DNA of 64,000 nucleotides from Rhynchopus euleeides (lineage: Eukaryota; Euglenozoa; Diplonemea; Diplonemida; Diplonemidae): contig OY723287.1 in the NCBI GenBank assembly GCA_963210315.1, positions 744,001 through 808,000 on the forward strand. The letters are read 5' to 3'. The notes under the pieces are model-generated. The model saw nothing but the letters and a program-made list of their open reading frames with translations, did not search any database and had not been told where the DNA came from. The position numbers were made by a program, and so were the translations under genes. Positions 10,889 through 20,740 of this stretch are shown one piece after another (within the stretch, counting starts at the first letter, position 1; the number at the start of each line of letters is the position of its first letter).

Positions 10889-11133
10889 AGTAATGAAATG
10901 ATGGACATTATTTCCATATCTCCCAGCATTAAAAATGTCCATCATTCTGAAAAAGATCTTTTAAGATCTTTTTCAGAATGATGGACATTAAAATGCTAGG
11001 CATTAAGAAACACGTCTTAAGAAATCAGTAAGAAATCTTTAAGAAATAGCCCTTTCGGCATTACATTAAGACGTCTTAAGAAATTTCGAGGTATCTTAAC
11101 ATTTCTTGCAAGATCTTTGTCATACCATGTTTA
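10889..11133. other. AT-rich spacer with a perfect hairpin and a diverged palindrome-arm fragment
   Basis: No gene is visible. A perfect 27-base inverted repeat with a 2-base loop lies at 10934-10989. It is built from AATGTCCATCATTCTGAAAA then AGATCTT and the complement. The part at about 11070-11129 has ATTAAGACGTCTTAAGAAA and CTTTGTCATACCATG in the same order as the right palindrome arm at 7028-7042 and 8628-8681, so it looks like an old copy of that segment. Confidence 0.7.
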
Positions 11134-11318
11134 TTGCGATAAAAAAAAGTGGACTTTATTTTACGAGCCACACAGATTGGGAATCCGAGGGCAAAAATAC
11201 TTCCCGAGCGAAGCGAGGGGAGTATGTCTGAATATTTCCCGAGCGAAGCGAGGGGAATATGTGTTGCCCGAGGGTTTCCAAGGTGTGGCGAGTGGATAAA
11301 GTCCACTTTTTATCGCAA
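11134..11318. mobile_element. 185-base TA-flanked miniature element
   Basis: Inverted ends TTGCGATAAAAA and GTGGACTTTAT face ATAAAGTCCAC and TTTTTATCGCAA. They differ only in the length of an A run. TA flanks both sides (11132-11133 and 11319-11320), compatible with a Tc1/mariner-like element. Inside are two tandem copies of a TTCCCGAGCGAAGCGAGGGG unit (about 11200-11262). It has no coding capacity. Confidence 0.8.
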
Positions 11319-11374
11319 TACGTAGTTTTATATCACGTGTGAAAAGACTTTGTCTCGGGATGTGCGTACTTGAG

Positions 11375-12203
11375 TAGAGGAGGCATAGCCTGCTGACCTG
11401 GCTGTCTAAAAAAAAAATTTTTTTTTTTAAAACCCGTCTACCAGTGCCGCCTCTAATCTCGTCGGTCTTGTCCCAACCACCACCAGCCAGCCCAGAACGC
11501 CCTGACGCTGCGACCTCGTCGATTTTTCCGTTTCGCCCATCCGCCCAACTCCGCCAACCCAACCAGCCCTACCCTTTCTCCCAGTCAGGGCGGTACTCAC
11601 ACGAGCGGCAAAGCGCTGGGGGAGGGGGGGGGACATCAATAGGGGAGGGGAGGGGAGGGGAGATTTTTTTTAAATCGCATTGTCTTTTCGACCCTATACC
11701 AAAAGTGGTCCCAAATCGGTCCGGGACGACCGTCCACAACCGTCCACACTCTCTAAATGCTCGATGTTACATTTTAAATTCAAAAATTCACATTTTCCTA
11801 CCAACTGGGCCCGTTTCCTTAGGAAAATGGCTCAAAATCGCAATCACTACATTTCTACGGGCCACCACAGGCCAATAGAGTACCAAAATCGGTTTTTTCG
11901 CATTCTACGGCCACAGCCAGACCGTCCACACCCAAAAATCACCCCCAGGTGGTCAATATGGGGGTGTTATGGCACTTTTTCACCTGTGGACGGTTGTGGA
12001 CGGTTGTGGACAGTTGCGGACGGTCTGAAAACAAGTTGTTCGAGGTTGCTGGTGGTTGCGAGACGTTGTTAGAGGTCGCCAGTCCTCGGGCAGACCGTCC
12101 ACACCCAAAAATCACCCCCAGGTGGTCATTATGGGGGTGTTGTGGCACTTTTTCACCTGTGGACGGTTGTGGACGGTTCTGGACAGTTGTGGATGGTTGT
12201 GGG
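11375..12203. repeat. Left flanking repeat of the first 10-base satellite
   Basis: It starts TAGAGGAGGCATAGCC. Most of it recurs at 16720-17275 on the other side of the satellite, in the same orientation. This copy has about 250 extra bases (11420-11664) relative to the other. Its last part is a roughly 170-base tandem dimer (11918 and 12088) containing CCGTCCACACCCAAAAATCA. It ends in imperfect GTGGACGGTT and GAGGTTGCTGG-like words that grade into the satellite and may be its seed. No gene is recognisable. Confidence 0.8.
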
Positions 12204-15200
12204 TAGAGGTTGCTAGAGGTTCCTAGAGGTTCCTAGAGGTTGCTAGAGGTTGCTAGAGGTTGCTGGAGGTTGCTGGAGGTTGCTAGAGGTTGCTAGAGGT
12301 TGCTGGAGGTTGCTAGAGGTTGCTAGAGGTTGCTGGAGGTTGCTAGAGGTTGCTGCAGGTTGCTGGAGGTTGCTAGAGGTTGCTAGAGGTTGCTGGAGGT
12401 TGCTAGAGGTTGCTGGAGGTTGCTGGAGGTTGCTAGAGGTTGCTGGAGGTTGCTAGAGGTTGCTAGAGGTTGCTGCAGGTTGCTGGAGGTTGCTGCAGGT
12501 TGCTGGAGGTTACTAGAGGTTGCTGCAGGTTGCTGGAGGTTGCTAGAGGTGGCTGGAGGTTGCTAGAGGTTGCTAGAGGTTGCTGGAGGTTGCTAGAGGT
12601 TGCTGGAGTTTGCTAGAGGTTGCTGGAGGTTGCTAGAGGTTGCTAGACGTTGCTAGAGGTTGCTAGAGGTTGCTGGAGGTTGCTGGATGTTGCTGGATGT
12701 TGCTGGATGTTGCTGGAGGTTGCTGGACGTTGCTGGACGTTGCTGGAGGTTGCTGGAGGTTGCTAGAGGTTGCTGGATGTTGCTGGAGGTTGCTGCAGGT
12801 TGCTAGAGGTTGCTAGAGGTTCCTAGAGGTGGCTAGAGGTTGCTGGAGGTTGCTGGAGGTTGCTAGAGGTTGCTGGAGGTTGCTAGAGGTTGCTGGAGGT
12901 TGCTAGAGGTTGCTGGAGGTTGCGAGAGGTTGCTGCAGGTTGCTAGAGGTTGCTAGAGGTTGCTAGAGGTTGCTAGAGGTTGCTGGAGGTTGCTAGAGGT
13001 TGCTGGAGGTTGCTAGAGGTTGCTGGAGGTTGCGAGAGGTTGCTGCAGGTTGCTAGAGGTTGCTGGAGGTTGCTGCAGGTTGCTGGAGGTTGCTGGAGGT
13101 TGCTAGAGGTTGCTAGAGGTTGCTGGAGGTTGCTGGAGGTTGCGAGAGGTTGCTGCAGGTTGCTAGAGGTTGCTAGAGGTTGCTAGAGGTTGCTAGAGGT
13201 TGCTGGAGGTTGCTAGAGGTTGCTGGAGGTTGCTAGAGGTTGCTGGAGGTTGCGAGAGGTTGCTGCAGGTTGCTAGAGGTTGCTGGAGGTTGCTGCAGGT
13301 TGCTGGAGGTTGCTGGAGGTTGCTAGAGGTTGCTAGAGGTTGCTGGAGGTTGCTAGAGGTTGCTGGAGGTTGCGAGAGGTTGCTGCAGGTTGCTAGAGGT
13401 TGCTGGAGGTTGCTGGAGGTTGCTGGAGGTTGCTAGAGGTTGCTAGAGGTTGCTAGAGGTTGCTAGAGGTTGCTAGAGGTTGCTAGAGGTTGCTGGACGT
13501 TGCTGGAGGTTGCTGGAGGTTGCTAGAGGTTGTTGGAGGTTGCTGGATGTTGCTGGATGTTGCTGCAGGTTGCTGCAGGTTGCTAGAGGTTGCTAGAGGT
13601 TCCTAGAGGTTCCTAGAGGTTCCTAGAGGTTCCTAGAGGTTCCTAGAGGTTGCTAGAGGTTGCTGGAGGTTGCTGGAGGTTGCTAGAGGTTGCTAGAGGT
13701 TGCTAGAGGTTGCTGGAGGTTGCGAGAGGTTGCTGCAGGTTGCTGGAGGTTGCTAGAGGTGGCTGGAGGTTGCTAGAGGTTGCTAGAGGTTGCTAGAGGT
13801 TGCTGGAGGTTGCTAGAGGTTGCTGGAGGTTGCTAGAGGTTGCTGCAGGTTGCTGCAGGTTGCTGCAGGTTGCTGGAGGTTGCTGCAGGTTGCTGCAGGT
13901 TGCTAGAGGTGGCTGGAGGTTGCTAGAGGTTGCTAGAGGTTGCTGGAGGTTGCTAGAGGTTGCTGGAGGTTGCGAGAGGTTGCTGCAGGTTGCTAGAGGT
14001 TGCTGGAGGTTCCTAGAGGTGGCTAGAGGTTGCTGGAGGTTGCTAGAGGTTGCTGGAGGTTGCGAGAGGTTGCTGCAGGTTGCTAGACGTTGCTGGAGGT
14101 TGCTAGAGGTTGCTAGAGGTTGCTAGAGGTTGCTGGAGGTTGCTAGAGGTTGCTGGAGGTTGCGAGAGGTTGCTGCAGGTTGCTAGAGGTTGCTAGAGGT
14201 TGCTAGAGGTTGCTGGAGGTTGCGAGAGGTTGCTGCAGGTTGCTAGAGGTTGCTGCAGGTTGCTGGAGGTTGCTGGAGGTTGCTAGAGGTTGCTAGAGGT
14301 TGCTGGAGGTTGCTAGAGGTTGCTGGAGGTTGCGAGAGGTTGCTGCAGGTTGCTAGAGGTTGCTGGAGGTTGCTGGAGGTTGCTAGAGGTTGCTAGAGGT
14401 TGCTAGAGGTTGCTAGAGGTTGCTAGAGGTTGCTAGAGGTTGCTGGACGTTGCTGGACGTTGCTGGAGGTTGCTGGAGGTTGCTAGAGGTTGTTGGAGGT
14501 TGCTGGATGTTGCTGGATGTTGCTGGAGGTTGCTGCAGGTTGCTAGAGGTTGCTAGAGGTTCCTAGAGGTTCCTAGAGGTTGCTAGAGGTTGCTGGAGGT
14601 TGCTGGAGGTTGCTAGAGGTTGCTAGAGGTTGCTGGAGGTTGCTAGAGGTTGCTGCAGGTTGCTGGAGGTTGCTAGAGGTGGCTGGAGGTTGCTAGAGGT
14701 TGCTAGAGGTTGCTGGAGGTTGCTAGAGGTTGCTGGAGGTTGCTGGAGGTTGCTAGAGGTTGCTGGAGGTTGCTAGAGGTTGCTAGAGGTTGCTGGAGGT
14801 TGCTGCAGGTTGCTGGAGGTTACTAGAGGTTGCTGCAGGTTGCTGGAGGTTGCTAGAGGTGGCTGGAGGTTGCTAGAGGTTGCTAGAGGTTGCTGGAGGT
14901 TGCTAGAGGTTGCTGGAGTTTGCTAGAGGTTGCTGGAGGTTGCTAGAGGTTGCTAGACGTTGCTAGAGGTTGCTAGAGGTTGCTGGAGGTTGCTGGATGT
15001 TGCTGGATGTTGCTGGAGGTTGCTGGACGTTGCTGGACGTTGCTGGAGGTTGCTGGAGGTTGCTAGAGGTTGCTGGATGTTGCTGGAGGTTGCTGCAGGT
15101 TGCTAGAGGTTGCTAGAGGTTCCTAGAGGTGGCTAGAGGTTGCTGGAGGTTGCTGGAGGTTGCTAGAGGTTGCTGGAGGTTGCTAGAGGTTGCTGGAGGT

Positions 15201-16720
15201 TGCTAGAGGTTGCTGGAGGTTGCGAGAGGTTGCTGCAGGTTGCTAGAGGTTGCTGGAGGTTGCTGCAGGTTGCTGGAGGTTGCTGGAGGTTGCTAGAGGT
15301 TGCTACAGGTTGCTGGAGGTTGCTAGAGGTTGCTGGAGGTTGCGAGAGGTTGCTGCAGGTTGCTAGAGGTTGCTGGAGGTTGCTGGAGGTTGCTGGAGGT
15401 TGCTGGAGGTTGCTGGAGGTTGCGAGAGGTTGCTGCAGGTTGCTAGAGGTTGCTAGAGGTTGCTAGAGGTTGCTAGAGGTTGCTAGAGGTTGCTGGAGGT
15501 TGCTAGAGGTTGCTGGAGGTTGCTAGAGGTTGCTGGAGGTTGCGAGAGGTTGCTGCAGGTTGCTAGAGGTTGCTGGAGGTTGCTGCAGGTTGCTGGAGGT
15601 TGCTGGAGGTTGCTAGAGGTTGCTAGAGGTTGCTGGAGGTTGCTAGAGGTTGCTGGAGGTTGCGAGAGGTTGCTGCAGGTTGCTAGAGGTTGCTGGAGGT
15701 TGCTGGAGGTTGCTGGAGGTTGCTAGAGGTTGCTAGAGGTTGCTAGAGGTTGCTAGAGGTTGCTAGAGGTTGCTGGACGTTGCTGGACGTTGCTGGACGT
15801 TGCTGGAGGTTGCTGGAGGTTGCTGGAGGTTGCTAGAGGTTGTTGGAGGTTGCTGGATGTTGCTGGATGTTGCTGCAGGTTGCTGCAGGTTGCTAGAGGT
15901 TGCTAGAGGTTCCTAGAGGTTCCTAGAGGTTCCTAGAGGTTCCTAGAGGTTCCTAGAGGTTCCTAGAGGTTCCTAGAGGTTGCTAGAGGTTGCTGGAGGT
16001 TGCTGGAGGTTGCTAGAGGTTGCTAGAGGTTGCTAGAGGTTGCTGGAGGTTGCGAGAGGTTGCTGCAGGTTGCTGGAGGTTGCTAGAGGTGGCTGGAGGT
16101 TGCTAGAGGTTGCTAGAGGTTGCTGGAGGTTGCTAGAGGTTGCTGGAGGTTGCTAGAGGTTGCTGCAGGTTGCTGCAGGTTGCTGCAGGTTGCTGCAGGT
16201 TGCTGCAGGTTGCTGGAGGTTGCTGCAGGTTGCTGGAGGTTGCTAGAGGTGGCTGGAGGTTGCTAGAGGTTGCTAGAGGTTGCTGGAGGTTGCTAGAGGT
16301 TGCTGGAGGTTGCGAGAGGTTGCTGCAGGTTGCTAGAGGTTGCTGGAGGTTGCTGGAGGTTGCTAGAGGTTGCTAGAGGTTGCTGGAGGTTGCTGGACGT
16401 TGCTGGACGTTGCTGGACGTTGCTGGAGGTTGCTGGAGGTTGCTAGAGGTTGCTGGAGGTTGCTGCAGGTGGCTGGAGGTTGCTAGAGGTTGCTGGAGGT
16501 TGCTGGAGGTTGCTAGAGGTTGCTGCAGGTTGCTGCAGGTTGCTGGAGGTTGCTAGAGGTTGCTGGAGGTTGCTGGAGGTTGCTAGAGGGTGCTGGAGGT
16601 TGCGAGAGGTTGCTGCAGGTTGCTAGAGGTTGCTAGAGGTTGCTAGAGGTTGCTGGAGGTTACTAGAGGTTGCTGGAGGTTGCGAGAGGTTGCTGCAGGT
16701 TGCTAGAGGTTGCTAGAGGT
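12204..16720. repeat. 10-base satellite array 1 (GAGGTTGCTA/G)
   Basis: About 451 tandem 10-base units, read here as TGCTAGAGGT with variants TGCTGGAGGT, TGCTGCAGGT, TGCGAGAGGT, TGCTGGATGT, TGCTGGACGT, TCCTAGAGGT and GGCTGGAGGT. The 10-base register holds without a break across the array. Variant order itself repeats: the series starting at 12481 recurs at 14791, about 2310 bases away with one unit missing, so larger blocks have been duplicated. Periodic frames (LEVARGCWRL-like) are by-products. Confidence 0.97.
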
Positions 16721-17292
16721 AGAGGAGGCATAGCCTGCTGACCTGGCTGTCTAAAAAATTATTTTTTTTAAAATCGCATTGTCTTTTCGACCCTATACCA
16801 AAAGTGGTCCCAAATCGGTCCGGGACGACCGTCCACAACCGTCCACACTCTCTAAATGCTCGATGTTGCATTTTAAATTCAAAAATTCACATTTTCCAGC
16901 CAACTGGGCCAGTTTCCTTAGGAAAATGGCTCAAAATCGCAAACACTCCATTTCTACGGGCCACCACAGGCCAATAGAGTACCAAAATCGGTTTTTTCGC
17001 ATTCTACGGCCTCAGGCAGACCGTCCACACCCAAAAATCACCCCCAGGTGGTCAATATTGGGGTGTTCTGGCACTTTTTCACCTGTGGACGGTTGTGGAC
17101 GGCTGTGGATGGCTGTGGATGGTTGTGGACGGCTGTGGACGGTCTGCCAAGAGGTTACTGGAGGTTGCTAGGCTGCGGGCGGACCGTCCACACCCAAAAA
17201 ACACCCCCAGTTGGTCACGATGGGGACGGTACGTCTCTTTTTCGTCTGTAGACGGTTGTGGACGGTCTGCCAATAGGTTGCTCCAGGATGCG
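16721..17292. repeat. Right flanking repeat of the first 10-base satellite
   Basis: This is the direct copy of 11375-12203, starting AGAGGAGGCATAGCC and including CGCATTGTCTTTT and the CCGTCCACACCC dimer (17018 and 17184). It lacks the 250-base insertion of the left copy. It leads directly into the 31-base satellite. No gene is visible. Confidence 0.8.
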
Positions 17293-18949
17293 AGATTGTT
17301 CTCGGTAGGTCACCGACTGTAACCGATTGTTCTCGGCATGTAACCGATTGTAACCGATTGTTCTTGGCATGTATCCGATTGTAACCGATTGTCCTCGTCA
17401 TGTAACCGATTGTAACCGATCGTTCTTGGCATGTAACCGATTGTCACCGATTGTCCTCGTCATGTAACCGATTGTAACCGATTGTTCTTGGCATGTAACC
17501 GATTGTCACCGATTGTCCTCGTCATGTAACCGATTGTAACCGATCGTTCTTGGCATGTAACCGATTGTAACCGATTGTCCTCGTCATGTAACCGATTGTA
17601 ACCGATCGTTCTTGGCCTGTAACCGATTGTAACCGATTGTTCTTGGCATGTAACCGATTGTCACCGATTGTCCTCGTCATGTAACCGATTGTAACCGATC
17701 GTTCTTGGCATGTAACCGATTGTAACCGATTGTTCTCGGCATGTAACCGATTGTAACCGATTGTTCTTGGCCTGTAACCGATTGTTCTTGGCATGTAACC
17801 GATTGTCACCGATTGTCCTCGTCATGTAACCGATTGTAACCGATCGTTCTTGGCATGTAACCGATTGTAACTGATTGTTCTCGGCATGTAACCGATTGTA
17901 ACCGATTGTTCTTGGCCTGTAACCGATTGTAACCGATTGTTCTCGGCATGTAACCGATTGTAACCGATTGCCCTCGTCATGTAACCGATTGTAACCGATC
18001 GTTCTTGGCATGTAACCGATTGTAACCGATTGTTCTCGGCATGTAACCGATTGTAACCGATTGTCCTCGTCATGTAACCGATTGTAACCGATCGTTCTTG
18101 GCATGTAACCGATTGTAACTGATTGTTCTCGGCATGTAACCGATTGTAACCGATTGTTCTCGGCATGTCACCGATTGTAACCGATTGTCCTCGTCATGTA
18201 ACCGATTGTAACCGATCGTTCTTGGCATGTAACCGATTGTAACCGATTGTTCTCGGCATGTAACCGATTGTAACCGATCGTTCTTGGCATGTAACCGATT
18301 GTAACTGATTGTTCTTGGCATGTAACCGATTGTAACCGATCGTTCTTGGCATGTAACCGATTGTAACCGATTGTTCTCGTCATGTAACCGATTGTAACTG
18401 ATTGTTCTTGGCATGTAACCGATTGTAACCGATCGTTCTTGGCATGTAACCGATTGTAACCGATTGTTCTTGGCCTGTAACCGATTGTTCTCGGCATGTA
18501 ACCGATTGTAACCGATTGTCCTCGTCATGTAACCGATTGTAACCGATCGTTCTTGGCATGTAACCGATTGTAACCGATTGTTCTTGGCCTGTAACCGATT
18601 GTTCTTGGCCTGTAACCGATTGTAACCGATTGTTCTCGGCATGTAACCGATTGTAACCGATCGTTCTTGGCATGTAACCGATTGTAACCGATTGTTCTCG
18701 GCATGTAACCGATTGTAACCGATTGTTCTCGTCATGTAACCGATTGTAACCGATCGTTCTTGGCATGTAACCGATTGTAACTGATTGTTCTTGGCATGTA
18801 ACCGATTGTAACCGATTGCCCTCGTCATGTAACCGATTGTAACCGATTGTAACCGATTGTTCTTGGCATGTAACCGATTGTAACCGATCGTTCTTGGCAT
18901 GTAACCGATTGTAACCGATTGTTCTTGGCATGTAACCGATTGTAACCGA
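17293..18949. repeat. 31-base satellite built from 10-, 10- and 11-base modules
   Basis: Each unit is two TGTAACCGAT modules followed by an 11-base module such as TGTTCTTGGCA, TGTTCTCGGCA, TGTCCTCGTCA or CGTTCTTGGCA. Some units lose or gain one 10-base module. There are roughly 53 units. The minus strand carries long open frames with an IGYMPRTIGYNRLHAKN-like theme, produced by the period and low stop content. The array contains no telomere-type repeat. Confidence 0.95.
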
Positions 18950-19119
18950 AACAGAACGGTGTCTCCCCTTGCCCCCTCCACTCTCGGTCACTCTGCGTGC
19001 CTCCCAGATGTTGTGTGCGGACCCCTCAGCAGACTGCTTAACTTTAACTTTGCTGCACCTACGTTGCTCACACAGCACTAACCCACTGCAGGCACTGGCA
19101 CGTTCCACAGCTTCTGATA

Positions 19120-19788
19120 ATGTCCGGCTTGGTTACCTTCGCGGAAGCGTGCAAGCTGCAGGGTATCCCAGACGAGACTACGGGGAAGGTCGCGGGTGCG
19201 CTTCTCCGCAACGCAGGATGGCCGAAACCCGTAACGAGCCGGACCTCAAACGGCGTGCAGAAGATGTATTGCTTGGCAGATATCCGTCGGCCCAATCCCC
19301 TCTCCTCCGAAGAGGCAATCCGGCAGTTGACTGCTTCGTCCCCGGGCCGCTGCTTCCCCGACGATGTCCTGATCGCTCCTCTGGGTGAGCCCGATGATCT
19401 CGCTGATCAGGCGGCGCTCCTCCCCCACCCCGAGGATGCGGATCCCGTCTCGCAGAGCGTGATCTCGGCGGTCACGCGGGGTCCTGCTGCTGCTGGCAAC
19501 GACGAGCCTGAGGCGCCTCCGTCACCGACTCCCGTGCCGCCGAAACCTCTGCCTGCCGCGCTCCCACCGACGTCTCCGACGAGTCCCGCCGACGATGTCG
19601 ACATTGGTTCTTCTGTGTGCAGTGACCCTGCCGACCTCGCCAGCCTCGATGACCTCGCCGACCTCGCCGACTCCGCCTGCCCCGTTGACTCCGCCTCCCA
19701 CGCCAACACCGACTCCCCCGTTGCGACTGCGATGGACGCGTTGCGTGACGCTCCATTCACTCTCGACAATCAAGCCCCCACTTCTTGA
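19120..19788 (+). CDS. Small predicted protein with Mu-type DNA-binding-like N-terminus and acidic, proline-rich tail
   Basis: 222 residues. The first 55 or so (FAEACKLQGIPDETTGKV, then LLRNAGWPKPVTSR, then NGVQKMYCLADI) follow the pattern of the winged-helix domain at the start of phage Mu transposase and repressor: E-x2-x-L-x-G-[IL]-P, a GW after the second helix, a basic turn, and a Y-x-L-x-D-[IL] strand. Residues 115-222 are low complexity, first proline-rich, then rich in Asp, Ala and Ser. The coding assignment rests on the open frame, GC-rich codons and the domain-like start in otherwise non-repetitive sequence. It sits alone between two satellites. I infer DNA binding, perhaps from an old mobile element, but it could be a chance frame. 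Confidence 0.5.
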   Translation: MSGLVTFAEACKLQGIPDETTGKVAGALLRNAGWPKPVTSRTSNGVQKMYCLADIRRPNPLSSEEAIRQLTASSPGRCFPDDVLIAPLGEPDDLADQAALLPHPEDADPVSQSVISAVTRGPAAAGNDEPEAPPSPTPVPPKPLPAALPPTSPTSPADDVDIGSSVCSDPADLASLDDLADLADSACPVDSASHANTDSPVATAMDALRDAPFTLDNQAPTS

Positions 19789-20306
19789 CTGCCCCCCCCC
19801 CCCATGTTACTTTCAACAAACTTTGCCCATCCTTCAATCTTCCATTCGATCAGTTTGGCTTTTTCCAAAGCCTCGTTTTCCTTTTATTTCAATAGTCCAC
19901 ACCTAAACGGCGTACGCCTTGGCAAGCGTTTGAAAGGACAGCCTTGGGATTGCAGCTCACTGGAATCGCTGAAGGAAGCCCCCCGCCCCCCCCCCCCCCC
20001 CCCGCCCCCACCCCCACCCACTCTCCCTTTCACAAGTCACGATACATTCCCACACCATACTGTTCCATGTGCACTCCATCCAACAGGACCGCCACACGTG
20101 TTAAACCCCATTCCCTGTTCCCAAGGCAGGGCAACCTTTATGGTTGAGTGGTGAGGGGCACAAAGAGACAATAGGTTTTAATGCAGATGCGGACATGTTG
20201 GAAAGAGCTCCCCCACCCCCCAACACACCATTCTTGTGCTCCGCTCCCTTCTACTTCTATTTCACTACCCCCCCCCCCCCCCCAACACACACAGGCACGG
20301 GCCAGG
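19789..20306. other. Non-coding spacer with poly-C tracts
   Basis: No gene is seen. Long C runs occur at about 19790-19803, 19980-20003 and 20270-20283. The stretch CTTCTACTTCTATTTCA before a C run (about 20248) recurs near 56363 and, with changes, near 57200, so it belongs to a dispersed repeat. Confidence 0.6.
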
Positions 20307-20578
20307 ACCCGTGCAGGGTTAACCCGCCTAACAATTAGTAAAGAGTGATCACCAGTGACAACACCCGTGCAGGGTTACCCACTTGACAATTAACAAAGAG
20401 GGCTCAACACCCGTGCAGGGTTAACCCGCCTAACAATTAGTAAAGAGCGATCAACAGTGACAACACCCGTGCAGGGTTTACCCGCCTAACAGTTAATAAA
20501 GAGTGATCAACGGTGACAACACCCGTGCAGGGTTACCTACCTGACAATTAATAAAGGAGGGATCAACACATGATGAGG
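20307..20578. repeat. 56-base tandem repeat, five copies
   Basis: Copies start with ACCCGTGCAGGGTT at 20307, 20363, 20409, 20465 and 20521. All are 56 bases except the third step, which is 46. Each continues with a CCGCCTAACAATTA-like and AAAGAG-GATCAAC-like part. They differ by several substitutions, so this is an older array than the satellites. No coding potential. Confidence 0.9.
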
Positions 20579-20740
20579 CACGGGAGGGTGGCAAAAGGCC
20601 CCCAGACCCCAGAAATCACCGAAAAATGACATTCTCGATGTGCGGTGGGTCTGGTTTCTAGGTTTTTCGGGAGAAAATTGGCCAAAATAATTTCGGAGAC
20701 AAAATTTTGTTAGGGATTTCCGTTTGCTATGCCTCCTCTA
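20579..20740. other. Spacer before the second 10-base satellite
   Basis: Unique AT/GC-mixed sequence without a gene. It ends with GCTATGCCTCCTCTA, the reverse complement of the TAGAGGAGGCATAGC motif that marks the right edge of satellite array 1. The 4-kb interval between the arrays therefore has inverted boundary motifs. Confidence 0.7.

Noticed and set aside
17293-18949. CRISPR-like array
   Set aside because: Repeats are directly tandem without unique spacers and are made of 10-11 base modules, so it is a satellite.
17293-18949. Telomeric repeat
   Set aside because: TGTAACCGAT is not a known telomere unit, and the array is internal with sequence on both sides.
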